Positions 1 to 6,571 of a stretch of 9,218 bases of DNA are shown here, piece after piece; position 1 is the first letter of the stretch, and each line of letters opens with the position of its first letter. A model generated the notes under the pieces. It searched no databases. It saw only the letters and a list, made by a program, of their open reading frames with translations, and was not told where the DNA came from. The DNA comes from Clostridia bacterium (GTDB taxonomy: Bacteria > Bacillota_A > Clostridia > Christensenellales > Borkfalkiaceae). Location: assembly GCA_017621955.1 (NCBI GenBank), contig JAGASB010000142.1, forward strand, positions 1 to 9,218, given 5' to 3'. The translations under genes and the position numbers were made by a program.

Positions 1-2
1 AT

Positions 3-869
3 TGTTTAGAAAAAATACTTTCAGAGCGCCCTTACGAACTATCTATGCGATACTTTTACGGCGTGTGTATGATGAATTTAGGAAATTATCAAAAAGCACT
101 TGACACTTTTAAGAGTGCGCTTATGCTTGACCCTAACGATATGATAGTTGAATACTATTACAACTACGCAAAGTCCGTGCTTACAAGCGGTGAAGATAAG
201 GAAAAGTTATTGCCCTTAAAGTATGAAAAAGAACTGCCTAAAAAAATAGCTTCAAAGTGGTCTAAGAAGATTAAAGAAGTTATGAAAAACGACCAAAAGA
301 TACAGCCCTTTACAAAAAATAACGAAAACAGAAAAATCTTGCGTTGGGGTATTCTTTACGGAGATGATACGGTTATGCGTGCAAGTATGTTTATACTCTC
401 TTACGCAGACAAAAAATTCTTTTTCAAAACGGCACAGGAAATCTTGATGGAACACGACGTAGGTGCAGAAGTAAAAAGACTGTTGATTTACGTTTTAATA
501 ATGCAAGGGTATAAAGCAAGAACGGGGGTTGTTGCAGGTACGCTTTACAGTTGTTTTTCACCAAAGAAACTGCTAAGCGAAAAAGATAGTTCGGGTGCAC
601 TTTTCGTGTCTGCATACGCACTTTGTGTTGCGAGAATGCTGTTTTTTGACCTTGACAGTGTGGATAAAATTGCAAAGAGTGCTGATAAGGTTTATCTAAA
701 ACTTAAAGATACGGTTAGCGAAGCGGACGCAACAAATGAAGAACTTGCCGCACTTATGCTTTCCGACTGTGATTTTGAGCGTTACAGCAGTGATAAAGAC
801 GTTGTGAAAATCTTTGGAATTTCCGACCGAAAACTAAAAAAATTAAAAGAAATGTTAAACCGTAGTTGA
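3..869 (+). CDS. TPR-repeat protein, C-terminal part (5' end outside window)
   Basis: The reading frame is open from the first bases. The codons before the first ATG (position 45) encode CLEKILSERPYELS, which looks like the second helix of a preceding repeat. The ATG at 45 is therefore internal and the true start lies upstream. About 288 residues are visible. Directly after this comes a textbook tetratricopeptide repeat (roughly visible residues 15-48), with the Y-G, G-xY-xxAL, F-xxAL and LDP positions in order. A further helix pair (EYYYNYAKSVL) may be a degenerate repeat. The rest is helical, charged and without a catalytic motif or membrane segment I can recognise. TPRs are protein-binding scaffolds, so a partner-binding role is likely, but the partner and pathway are unknown. 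The gap to the next gene is 40 bases with no convincing terminator, so the two are probably co-transcribed. The domain call is firm; the function is not assigned. Confidence 0.8.
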   Translation, partial: CLEKILSERPYELSMRYFYGVCMMNLGNYQKALDTFKSALMLDPNDMIVEYYYNYAKSVLTSGEDKEKLLPLKYEKELPKKIASKWSKKIKEVMKNDQKIQPFTKNNENRKILRWGILYGDDTVMRASMFILSYADKKFFFKTAQEILMEHDVGAEVKRLLIYVLIMQGYKARTGVVAGTLYSCFSPKKLLSEKDSSGALFVSAYALCVARMLFFDLDSVDKIAKSADKVYLKLKDTVSEADATNEELAALMLSDCDFERYSSDKDVVKIFGISDRKLKKLKEMLNRS

Positions 870-909
870 TTTTTAATGTTAAATCAATATTTATAATAAA
901 GGAGAAATT

Positions 910-1734
910 ATGATAAAAGTAATTGACGTTGATACGCTTTTTGATTCTTACATATCAGATTTTGTCTATAAGAATATAGGTAAGGTTAAGCCAGAAGAAA
1001 TCGAAAATAAAATCCCTGAACTATACGTTCAGTTTGGCAATGAAAAACTAAAAGAACTTGACGGGCAAACACCTAACGAATACTATAAAAGTTTTAGTGC
1101 TACCGAACTTTTAGCGTGTTTAAACGAACACTTAACTAAGGGCGTTGCAGTATCAGACTTTTTGTGCGAAGCACTCTCTGACGGTGCAAATGAAGATGCT
1201 TTAATAAATGCTATTAGTGATGACGTTGATGAAGAGTTTACTCTTTACGTTATGAATATGCTGTCGGAGATAAAGTCTGAAAAATGCCTTGATAGATATT
1301 TGCAGTTTATAAGTTGGGATTATAGTGAAACGATTAAAGAACTAGCAACCGAACACCTAAAAGAATTTTCTAATTTAGTAAAAGAAAAAGTTCTTTCGCT
1401 CTATAACGAAGCTGACGTAAAGACAAGGGAATATTTTACTGAAATCCTTGCAGGGTGCAATAAAGATGATAGGGTGTTTGATATTCTAGTTGCAGAGTTT
1501 GCAAAGCACCCAAACGAAATACCACTATACGCTGGGTATTTAGCAAAGTATGGTGACGAAAGGGCGCTTCCCTTTTTAATGGCTGAAATCGAACGTGAAA
1601 AGATAAGTTATGCCGACTTTGAAGAACTTAGATTTGCAATCGAAGCGCTTGGCGGTACTTATGATAAAGTGCGTGACTTTAAGCAAGATAAAACCTTTAA
1701 GAAAATAAAGGGCGAAAAAAACTATAAACATTAA
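910..1734 (+). CDS. Acidic HEAT-like helical-repeat protein, unknown function
   Basis: This is a complete 274-residue frame. The start is supported by an AAAGGAG ribosome binding site at 898-904, five bases before ATG. The protein is strongly acidic, soluble-looking and nearly all alpha-helical, with no signal peptide or transmembrane stretch. Residues from about 90 onward read as successive helix pairs of HEAT-repeat type, for example the segment around GDERALPFLMAEIE near residue 220 and the following helix ending in EALGG. The last 20 residues switch to a lysine-rich basic tail. No enzymatic motif is visible. HEAT-like folds usually bind other proteins, so it may act with the TPR protein encoded just upstream; that is inference from adjacency. 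A strong terminator follows the stop codon at once, making it the last gene of its transcript. I do not recognise a named family. Confidence 0.8.
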   Translation: MIKVIDVDTLFDSYISDFVYKNIGKVKPEEIENKIPELYVQFGNEKLKELDGQTPNEYYKSFSATELLACLNEHLTKGVAVSDFLCEALSDGANEDALINAISDDVDEEFTLYVMNMLSEIKSEKCLDRYLQFISWDYSETIKELATEHLKEFSNLVKEKVLSLYNEADVKTREYFTEILAGCNKDDRVFDILVAEFAKHPNEIPLYAGYLAKYGDERALPFLMAEIEREKISYADFEELRFAIEALGGTYDKVRDFKQDKTFKKIKGEKNYKH

Positions 1735-1741
1735 TTTTTTA

Positions 1742-1770
1742 GGCAAGCCTTGCGCTTGCCGTTTTTTTTT
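1742..1770 (+). terminator. Rho-independent terminator after the HEAT-like gene
   Basis: GGCAAGC (1742-1748) pairs with GCTTGCC (1754-1760) around a five-base loop, followed by G and nine T (1762-1770). It lies eight bases after the stop codon and ends the TPR/HEAT transcript. Confidence 0.92.
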
Positions 1771-1807
1771 AATGGTGACAAAAAAATAATTCCGTTACAA
1801 TATTTTT

Positions 1808-1837
1808 TTGACTAAGCGCAAGTTTTTTTCGTATAAA
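1808..1837 (+). promoter_or_regulatory. Sigma-A type promoter of the small-protein unit
   Basis: TTGACT (1808-1813) and TATAAA (1832-1837) are separated by 18 bases, close to the vegetative consensus. It lies between the upstream terminator and the 40-residue gene, and would start transcription at about 1842-1847. A weaker alternative is TACAAT at 1796-1801 with GTGACA at 1775-1780 (spacing only 15). That one would give a longer leader. The start site is predicted, not shown. Confidence 0.55.
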
Positions 1838-1839
1838 AA

Positions 1840-1910
1840 AAACCTCAACGCCAATAATATTAAAGACTGAAAAAGTTATCTATTCAGTAAATCATTATTG
1901 ACGGAGGTTT
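1840..1910 (+). promoter_or_regulatory. Leader inverted repeat that can sequester the SD sequence
   Basis: Two halves of the 5' leader are complementary: AAACCTC (1840-1846) with GAGGTTT (1904-1910), CG (1849-1850) with CG (1902-1903), and CAATAAT (1852-1858) with ATTATTG (1894-1900). A nested hairpin sits inside: ACTGAA (1866-1871) with TTCAGT (1883-1888). The outer strand covers most of the GGAGG Shine-Dalgarno sequence at 1903-1907, so the folded RNA would mask the start of the small gene. This suggests translational control. If transcription starts near 1844 the outermost three pairs are lost but CCTC/GAGG remains. The pairing is read directly; regulation is inferred, and I cannot match it to a named riboswitch class. 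A short transposon-like inverted repeat is an alternative. Confidence 0.45.
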
Positions 1911-1915
1911 ATGTA

Positions 1916-2038
1916 ATGAAAAAAAAGAAAAAGAACAAGAACAAAGTAATAAAACTAACCGATGAACAATACGGTGCTTATATTATGGCGCTTAAAGATG
2001 AAAAACCACCTGCAATCATAGAACAAACCCAAGACTAA
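1916..2038 (+). CDS. Small lysine-rich protein, 40 residues, unknown function
   Basis: The frame runs from ATG 1916 to TAA 2036-2038. Evidence that it is real: a GGAGG ribosome binding site at 1903-1907 (eight bases before the start), a promoter upstream, and a dedicated terminator 16 bases after the stop. The N-terminus is MKKKKKNKNK, followed by a probable amphipathic helix (LTDEQYGAYIMALKDEK), then a Pro-Pro and a short acidic end. There is no signal peptide or transmembrane segment. An ATG-TAA start-stop pair lies at 1911-1916, and its TAA overlaps the real ATG by one base. That first ATG is only three bases from the SD, too close for good initiation. I do not recognise the family. The basic tail could bind nucleic acid or ribosomes, but this is only a guess. 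Confidence 0.65.
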   Translation: MKKKKKNKNKVIKLTDEQYGAYIMALKDEKPPAIIEQTQD

Positions 2039-2054
2039 ATTAAGTATATAAACG

Positions 2055-2083
2055 AAAATCTTCGTGTGTGCGAAGATTTTTTT
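2055..2083 (+). terminator. Rho-independent terminator of the small-protein gene
   Basis: AAAATCTTCG (2055-2064) pairs perfectly with CGAAGATTTT (2071-2080) around a TGTGTG loop, and the T run extends to 2083. It isolates the 40-residue gene from the GNAT-like gene downstream. Confidence 0.92.
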
Positions 2084-2092
2084 GTAATTTTG

Positions 2093-2121
2093 TTGATTTT
2101 TCAACAATTTTTTAGTATAAT
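2093..2121 (+). promoter_or_regulatory. Sigma-A type promoter of the GNAT-like gene
   Basis: TTGATT (2093-2098) and a perfect TATAAT (2116-2121) are separated by 17 bases, 31 bases before the ATG at 2153. The -35 lies inside a small inverted repeat, TTGTTGA (2090-2096) with TCAACAA (2101-2107), which is followed by six T. That repeat could be an operator half-site pair or a weak back-up terminator. Confidence 0.75.
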
Positions 2122-2152
2122 AAAATAGAACAAAGATTTTTATGGAGAAAGT

Positions 2153-3292
2153 ATGCTAAATATTGTTGAAGTAAAAACAAAAAAGCAAATGAAAGAGTTT
2201 GCTAAATATCCGGTAAAACTTTATAAAAACTGTCCGTATTACGTTCCGTCGCTTTATAGTGATGAACTAAACACTTTTAACCCAAAAAAGAATTTTAGTC
2301 TTAAAGACAATAAATGTAAGGCGTTTTTGTGTTATAAAGACGGCGTTTTGGTGGGCAGAATTGCAGGGCTTATAAACTATACGGAAAATAAAATTTGGGG
2401 TCAAGATTATATTAGGTTTTCACGCTTTGAGTGTATTGACGATATAGAAGTGTTCCGTGCGCTCTTTAAGGCTGTTGCAACGTTTGGCAAAGAAAACGGT
2501 GTTAAGGTTATGCACGGTCCTTGGGGCTTTAACGATACTGATAGGGAAGGTATGCTCACTTTCGGCTTTGACAAAAGAAGTACTTATTCGACCAACTATT
2601 CGTATCCGTATTTTTGTGAGAATATGAAAAAACTTGGTTTTGAAGACGAATCGAAGTGGATAGAGCGTAAATTTATTATTCCTGATACGCCTTACGAACG
2701 CATACTTTCAATATCAAACAAATTAAAATCAAAGTTAAAGCTTAAAGACGTTGCCGATACGCTAAGTATAAAAAAGATAATTAAACTTTACGGCAATAAA
2801 CTTTTTAACACACTCAACGAAGCGTACTCACACCTTGACGGATACGTTCCCATAGAAGGCAAAGCGATTAAGAACGTGTTAAAGCAGTTTGCAACCATAG
2901 TTAATAAAAGGTACATAAGTGTTTTAGTTGATGAAAACGATGAGGTTGCAGCGTTTGGAATAGTTTTACCGTCCATAGCGGACGCTCTCATAAAGCATAG
3001 GGGTAAATTATTCCCCACAGGATTTATAAGCGTACTTAAAAGCATTAAAAAACCAAAAGCACTTGAAATGGCGCTTATAGGCATAAAACACGAATACAAG
3101 AATACGGGTATAAATTCAATCGTTATGGCACGCATTATGAACAATATCATTGCCGACGGAATAAAAGACGTAGAGTCAAACCCCAACTTAGAGTCAAATT
3201 TAGATATAATTCAGCAATGGAAGGTCGCTGAAAACGAAGTAATTAAAAAGCGTCAAACATTTAAAATTGACGTTGATAAATTAGCAAACTAA
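2153..3292 (+). CDS. YghO-like GNAT-fold N-acyltransferase family protein
   Basis: This is a complete 379-residue frame with a GGAG site (2144-2147) five bases before ATG. The sequence resembles the YghO-type family of the acyl-CoA N-acyltransferase (GNAT) superfamily. The visible hallmarks are: an N-terminal block with KLYKNCPYYVPSL and NPKKNFSL (residues ~23-50); a GNAT-like strand, FLCYKDGVLVGRIAGLIN (~58-75); FECIDD at 92-97; HGPWGFNDTDREGML (121-135) followed by GFD; and a C-terminal part with SNPNLESNLDIIQQW matching the family's late conserved block. The substrate is not known for this family, and acyl transfer is inferred from fold similarity. There is no signal peptide, so it should be cytosolic. 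It sits alone between its own promoter and terminator, so its neighbours give no functional clue. The family call rests on remembered motifs and is moderately sure; the substrate is unassigned. Confidence 0.7.
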   Translation: MLNIVEVKTKKQMKEFAKYPVKLYKNCPYYVPSLYSDELNTFNPKKNFSLKDNKCKAFLCYKDGVLVGRIAGLINYTENKIWGQDYIRFSRFECIDDIEVFRALFKAVATFGKENGVKVMHGPWGFNDTDREGMLTFGFDKRSTYSTNYSYPYFCENMKKLGFEDESKWIERKFIIPDTPYERILSISNKLKSKLKLKDVADTLSIKKIIKLYGNKLFNTLNEAYSHLDGYVPIEGKAIKNVLKQFATIVNKRYISVLVDENDEVAAFGIVLPSIADALIKHRGKLFPTGFISVLKSIKKPKALEMALIGIKHEYKNTGINSIVMARIMNNIIADGIKDVESNPNLESNLDIIQQWKVAENEVIKKRQTFKIDVDKLAN

Positions 3293-3295
3293 GTT

Positions 3296-3323
3296 AAATC
3301 CCCTTTGAATCAAGGGGATTTTT
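3296..3323 (+). terminator. Rho-independent terminator after the GNAT-like gene
   Basis: AAATCCCCTT (3296-3305) pairs perfectly with AAGGGGATTT (3312-3321) around a six-base loop. The T run is short (five T, then C and four more T). It starts four bases after the stop codon and separates this gene from the asnS operon. Confidence 0.9.
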
Positions 3324-3364
3324 CATTTTAAGGCAACTTGATTGCAAAATTAGTGTAAAAATTC

Positions 3365-3393
3365 TTGAAAATCCCTTTATTTTATGATAAAAT
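3365..3393 (+). promoter_or_regulatory. Promoter of the asnS-plsX-rnc-smc operon
   Basis: TTGAAA (3365-3370), a 17-base spacer and TAAAAT (3388-3393) make a near-consensus vegetative promoter. TG at 3385-3386 gives an extended -10. A second possible -10, a perfect TATAAT at 3401-3406, has no good -35. No promoter-like gap exists between the downstream genes, so this is probably the main promoter for all four. I saw no T-box leader: only about 35 bases lie between the predicted start and the ATG. Confidence 0.7.
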
Positions 3394-3397
3394 AAAG
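3375..3397. repeat. Perfect 23-base palindrome over the operon -10 element
   Basis: CTTTATTTTAT (3375-3385) and ATAAAATAAAG (3387-3397) are exact reverse complements around a single central G (3386). The site covers the whole -10 hexamer and most of the spacer of the asnS promoter, a classic position for a repressor operator bound by a dimer. It does not resemble the FapR site known upstream of plsX in Bacillus. No regulator gene is visible nearby. The palindrome is read directly; operator function is inferred. Confidence 0.5.
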
Positions 3398-3429
3398 AGG
3401 TATAATTTTAATATTAAAAAGGTGCAACT

Positions 3430-4821
3430 ATGAAAAGAACACAGCTTAAACAAATTTTTGTTAGTCCTACCGAATTTAGCGGTCAAAGTGTAACCGTATG
3501 TGGTTGGGCAAGGACGATAAGGGACAGTAAGTCCTTTGGTTTTATCGAACTTAACGACGGCTCTTATTTTAAGAACTGTCAAATAGTATTTGATAGGAGC
3601 AAGGTTAGTAACTACGACGAAGTTGCAAAGCAAAACGTCGGTGCGTGCCTTATGGTAAAGGGTACGCTTATCCTTACGCCCGAAAACAAACAACCTTTTG
3701 AAATAAATGCGGATGAAATTGAAGTTTTAGGAACTTCTTCACCCGAATACCCATTGCAGAAAAAGCGTCACACGCTAGAATTTTTGCGTACAATGCCACA
3801 TCTTCGCCCAAGAACGAACACGTTTAACGCAGTGTTTAAGATTAGAAGTGAAGCGGCGTTTGCAATCCACAGCTTTTTTAACGAACGTGGGTTTGTGTAC
3901 GTTCATACACCCATAATCACGGGCAGTGACTGTGAAGGTGCGGGTGCAATGTTCCAAGTAACCACACTTGACCTTGACAATATTCCATTAGAAGAAGGTG
4001 CTTGCGATTATAAGCAAGACTTTTTCGGTAAAAAGGCAAGCCTTACCGTTTCAGGTCAGCTTGACGTTGAAAACTTTGCAATGGCTTACGCAAACGTGTA
4101 TACGTTTGGACCAACGTTTAGGGCAGAACACTCAAACACCGTTCGTCACGCAGCAGAGTTTTGGATGATTGAACCTGAACTTGCTTTTGCAGACCTTTCA
4201 GACGATATGGATTGTGCAGAAGCAATGGTAAAATATATTATCGACCACGTTATGAAAACTTGTACCGAAGAAATTAACTTCCTTAATGCGTTTGTGGATA
4301 AAGGACTTATTGAAAGGCTCAACAACGTTAGGGGTAACGAATTCAAGCGTTTAACCTATACCGAAGCGATTGAAATTCTTGAAAAGGTTAAGGACCGCTT
4401 TGACGCACCTGTTTATTGGGGATGCGACTTGCAGAGCGAACACGAAAGATATATTACCGAAGAAGTTTTCAAAAAGCCGGTATTCCTTACCGACTATCCT
4501 AAGGAAATCAAGGCGTTCTATATGCGCTTAAACGACGACGGAAAGACTGTTGCGGCAAGCGACCTACTTGTTCCCGGCATAGGCGAACTTATCGGTGGAA
4601 GCCAAAGGGAAGAAAGAATGGACGTTTTAGTTAAACGTATGGAAGAATGCGGACTAAACGCACAGGATTATAAGTCGTATCTTGATTTAAGAAAATACGG
4701 TGGCGTAGTGCATTCGGGCTTTGGCTTAGGCTTTGAAAGAATGGTAATGTATTTAACGGGCATTGCTAATATTAGAGATGTGCTTCCTTTCCCAAGAACA
4801 GTTGGCACGCTTGAAAACTGA
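3430..4821 (+). CDS. asnS: Asparaginyl-tRNA synthetase
   Basis: This class IIb synthetase of 463 residues, the usual length, activates asparagine with ATP and charges tRNA-Asn in the cytosol. An N-terminal OB-fold for anticodon binding (~1-115) carries [22 protein letters not shown]. The catalytic domain follows: a motif 1 region ending in [14 protein letters not shown] (159-172), motif 2 at [11 protein letters not shown] (230-240) with AEFWMIEPE, and motif 3 at GFGLGFER (430-437). [18 protein letters not shown] and [14 protein letters not shown] are typical of AsnRS rather than AspRS. Small departures from the sequences I remember are H234 (usually N) in motif 2 and FPRTVG at the C-terminus (often FPRTP). 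Both look tolerable. ATG is preceded by AAAAAGGTG. It is first in the operon, with plsX starting 14 bases after its stop. Its presence means Asn-tRNA can be made directly, without needing the amidotransferase route. Confidence 0.96.
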   Translation: MKRTQLKQIFVSPTEFSGQSVTVCGWARTIRDSKSFGFIELNDGSYFKNCQIVFDRSKVSNYDEVAKQNVGACLMVKGTLILTPENKQPFEINADEIEVLGTSSPEYPLQKKRHTLEFLRTMPHLRPRTNTFNAVFKIRSEAAFAIHSFFNERGFVYVHTPIITGSDCEGAGAMFQVTTLDLDNIPLEEGACDYKQDFFGKKASLTVSGQLDVENFAMAYANVYTFGPTFRAEHSNTVRHAAEFWMIEPELAFADLSDDMDCAEAMVKYIIDHVMKTCTEEINFLNAFVDKGLIERLNNVRGNEFKRLTYTEAIEILEKVKDRFDAPVYWGCDLQSEHERYITEEVFKKPVFLTDYPKEIKAFYMRLNDDGKTVAASDLLVPGIGELIGGSQREERMDVLVKRMEECGLNAQDYKSYLDLRKYGGVVHSGFGLGFERMVMYLTGIANIRDVLPFPRTVGTLEN

Positions 4822-4835
4822 TAAGGAGAATTAGT

Positions 4836-5855
4836 ATGGATATATTGATTGACGCTTTTGGTGGGGATAACTCTCCCGAAGAAGTGATTGCGGGAACTAT
4901 TGAAGCGCTAAACGAAAAGGACGGTTTTAACGCCGTTTTAGTCGGTCAAGAAGAAGTTATTAAAAATTTGCTTAAAAACTACAAATACGATGAAAGTAGG
5001 GTGAAGATTATTCACGCACCCGACGTTATTACTTGCGAAGAAGAACCTACCGTTGCCGTAAGAAGAAAACCCGAAAGTTCAATTTGTGTAGCATTCAAAG
5101 AACTTAAAGAAAACCCCGAAGCAGGTGCGTTCGTATCGGCAGGGTCAACGGGCGCTGTATTAGTTGGCGCAACGCTTAAACTTGGCAGAATAAAGGGCGT
5201 TAATCGTCCTGCGCTCTGCCCAATAATGCCAACAGTTATCGAAGGGAAACAAGTGCTTTTAATGGACTCTGGTGCAAATGCAGATTGTAAGAGCATAAAT
5301 CTTGTTCAGTTTGCACTTATGGGTGCAACGTATGCAGAGGCTTTGGGGATTAAAAATCCTAAGGTTGCACTCTTATCAAACGGTGCAGAAGACGAAAAGG
5401 GCAATATGCTAAATCACGAAGCATTTCCGCTACTTAAAGAACTTAAAGGCATAGAGTTTGTTGGAAACGTTGAAGCCCGTGAAATTTTAATGGGCGACGT
5501 TGACGTTGTTATAACTGACGGTTTTAGTGGTAACGTTGCAATAAAGGCTATTGAGGGCGCTGTTAAAGCGCTGCTTAAAATGATGAAAACGGCTATCTAT
5601 AAAACCACAAGGGGCAAACTTGGCGGACTTTTACTTAAAAAGACGTTTAAAGAGCTTGCAAAAACACTTGATTATAACAATCACGGCGGTGCATTGTTCG
5701 TTGGAGTAAATAAGGCTGTTATAAAGGCGCACGGCTCGTCAAAACGCACGGCGTTTAAGGCTGCGGTATTACAGGCGGCACGCTATGCAACGTTTGATAT
5801 ATCGGATAAAATTACGGCTAAGTTAGAACTTAACCAACCCCCGCAGGAAGCATAA
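4836..5855 (+). CDS. plsX: Phosphate acyltransferase PlsX
   Basis: PlsX converts acyl-ACP and phosphate to acyl-phosphate, the donor used by PlsY in the first step of phospholipid synthesis. It is a peripheral membrane enzyme. The frame is 339 residues, normal for the family. Conserved blocks are all present: DAFGGDNSP (6-14; the family usually has DAMGGD), SAGSTGAV (101-108), DSGANADC (144-151), GNVEAREIL, TDGFSGN with D228, and HGGALFVGVNKAVIKAHGSSK near 283-303. AAGGAG (4823-4828) lies seven bases before the ATG. The TAA stop shares its last base with the ATG of rnc, indicating translational coupling. The usual Firmicute companions (fapR, fabD, fabG, acpP) are not next to it, so acyl carrier protein must be encoded elsewhere. 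Confidence 0.95.
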   Translation: MDILIDAFGGDNSPEEVIAGTIEALNEKDGFNAVLVGQEEVIKNLLKNYKYDESRVKIIHAPDVITCEEEPTVAVRRKPESSICVAFKELKENPEAGAFVSAGSTGAVLVGATLKLGRIKGVNRPALCPIMPTVIEGKQVLLMDSGANADCKSINLVQFALMGATYAEALGIKNPKVALLSNGAEDEKGNMLNHEAFPLLKELKGIEFVGNVEAREILMGDVDVVITDGFSGNVAIKAIEGAVKALLKMMKTAIYKTTRGKLGGLLLKKTFKELAKTLDYNNHGGALFVGVNKAVIKAHGSSKRTAFKAAVLQAARYATFDISDKITAKLELNQPPQEA

Positions 5856-6571
5856 TGCAAATATTTGACATCGGTGCTTGTGAAGAAAGAATAGGGTATT
5901 CTTTCAAAGATAAAATGTTACTTCGCAGATGTTTTACGCACGCTTCTTATGCGTACGAACACGGTGCGGAAGACAACGAACTGTTAGAGTTTTTTGGCGA
6001 TTCGGTTATCCAGTTCGTAGTTACGGAGTACCTTTTTAAAAATGCGTACGGTGACGAAGGGAAACTTACCAAAAAGCGTGCTGATATGGTCAGTAAAGAA
6101 CCGTTATTAAAAGCCGTTAAAGAGTTGGGGCTTATTGAGTTCGTGTTGCTTGGTAACGGTCAAGGTAAGAACGCAAACCTTGACGAAAAATTATTTTCTA
6201 GTTTATACGAAGCATTGGTCGCAGGCATATACATTGACGGTGGAATGAAACAAGCCGTTAAATTTATAAAAGACACTATCATAGCCGACTATGAAAAACG
6301 TGAAGAGACTAAATCTAAAAAGGCAGTAAAGCCTAAGATAGACAGTAAAAACCGTTTTCAAGAATACGTTCAAAAGAATAAACTTGGCAGTATCGGTTAT
6401 GAAACGCTTTGGAAAAAAGGTCCTGACCATATGCCAGAATTTAGAGTGGCGGCGCTACTTAACGGCACAAGGATAGCAGAGGGCGAAGGTCAAAGCAAAA
6501 AGGCGGCGGAAGCAAAAGCGGCTGAAACCGCATTAAAAAGAATAATAAAACAGGGTGGTAAAAACAAGTGA
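5855..6571 (+). CDS. rnc: Ribonuclease III
   Basis: This double-strand-specific endoribonuclease takes part in rRNA maturation and mRNA turnover and acts as a dimer. It is 238 residues, a full two-domain enzyme. The N-terminal RNase III domain (~8-150) carries the signature ELLEFFGDSV (42-51), giving E42, E45 and D49, the counterparts of E. coli E38, E41 and D45. It also has DEGKLTK, matching the E65 region, and YEALVAGIYIDGG, with E119 as the counterpart of E117. The C-terminal double-stranded RNA-binding domain (~163-234) starts at DSKNRFQEYVQ and ends in the KKAAEAKAAETAL helix. One oddity: the Asp expected three residues before E119 (E. coli D114) is S116, encoded AGT. GCAGGAAG upstream serves as the binding site. 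It overlaps plsX by one base and smc by four, so the three are translationally coupled. Confidence 0.94.
   Translation: MQIFDIGACEERIGYSFKDKMLLRRCFTHASYAYEHGAEDNELLEFFGDSVIQFVVTEYLFKNAYGDEGKLTKKRADMVSKEPLLKAVKELGLIEFVLLGNGQGKNANLDEKLFSSLYEALVAGIYIDGGMKQAVKFIKDTIIADYEKREETKSKKAVKPKIDSKNRFQEYVQKNKLGSIGYETLWKKGPDHMPEFRVAALLNGTRIAEGEGQSKKAAEAKAAETALKRIIKQGGKNK

Noticed and set aside
45..47. ATG at 45 as the true start of the TPR protein
   Set aside because: There is no SD before it, the frame is open to the window edge, and the upstream codons continue the repeat structure.
866..897. Inverted repeat TTGATTT/AAATCAA and a TATAAT between the first two genes
   Set aside because: The hairpin is only seven weak pairs with no T run, so it is not a convincing terminator. 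The TATAAT has no spaced -35 and would start transcription inside the ribosome binding site.
3001..3022. TTATTCCCCACA, resembling a DnaA box
   Set aside because: It has an extra base against the DnaA box consensus, is a single copy and lies inside a coding region.
2788..3186. A 132-residue open frame on the minus strand
   Set aside because: It lies wholly inside the GNAT-like gene, has no ribosome binding site or promoter, and its composition is the mirror of the + strand codons.
3324..3429. Possible T-box riboswitch upstream of asnS
   Set aside because: The stretch between the terminator and the ATG is about 100 bases and mostly promoter. There is no T-box sequence, specifier stem or antiterminator.
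5012..5296. Minus-strand open frame inside plsX; similar ones inside asnS, rnc and smc
   Set aside because: They are opposite strongly conserved coding sequence and have no start signals of their own. They are antisense shadows.
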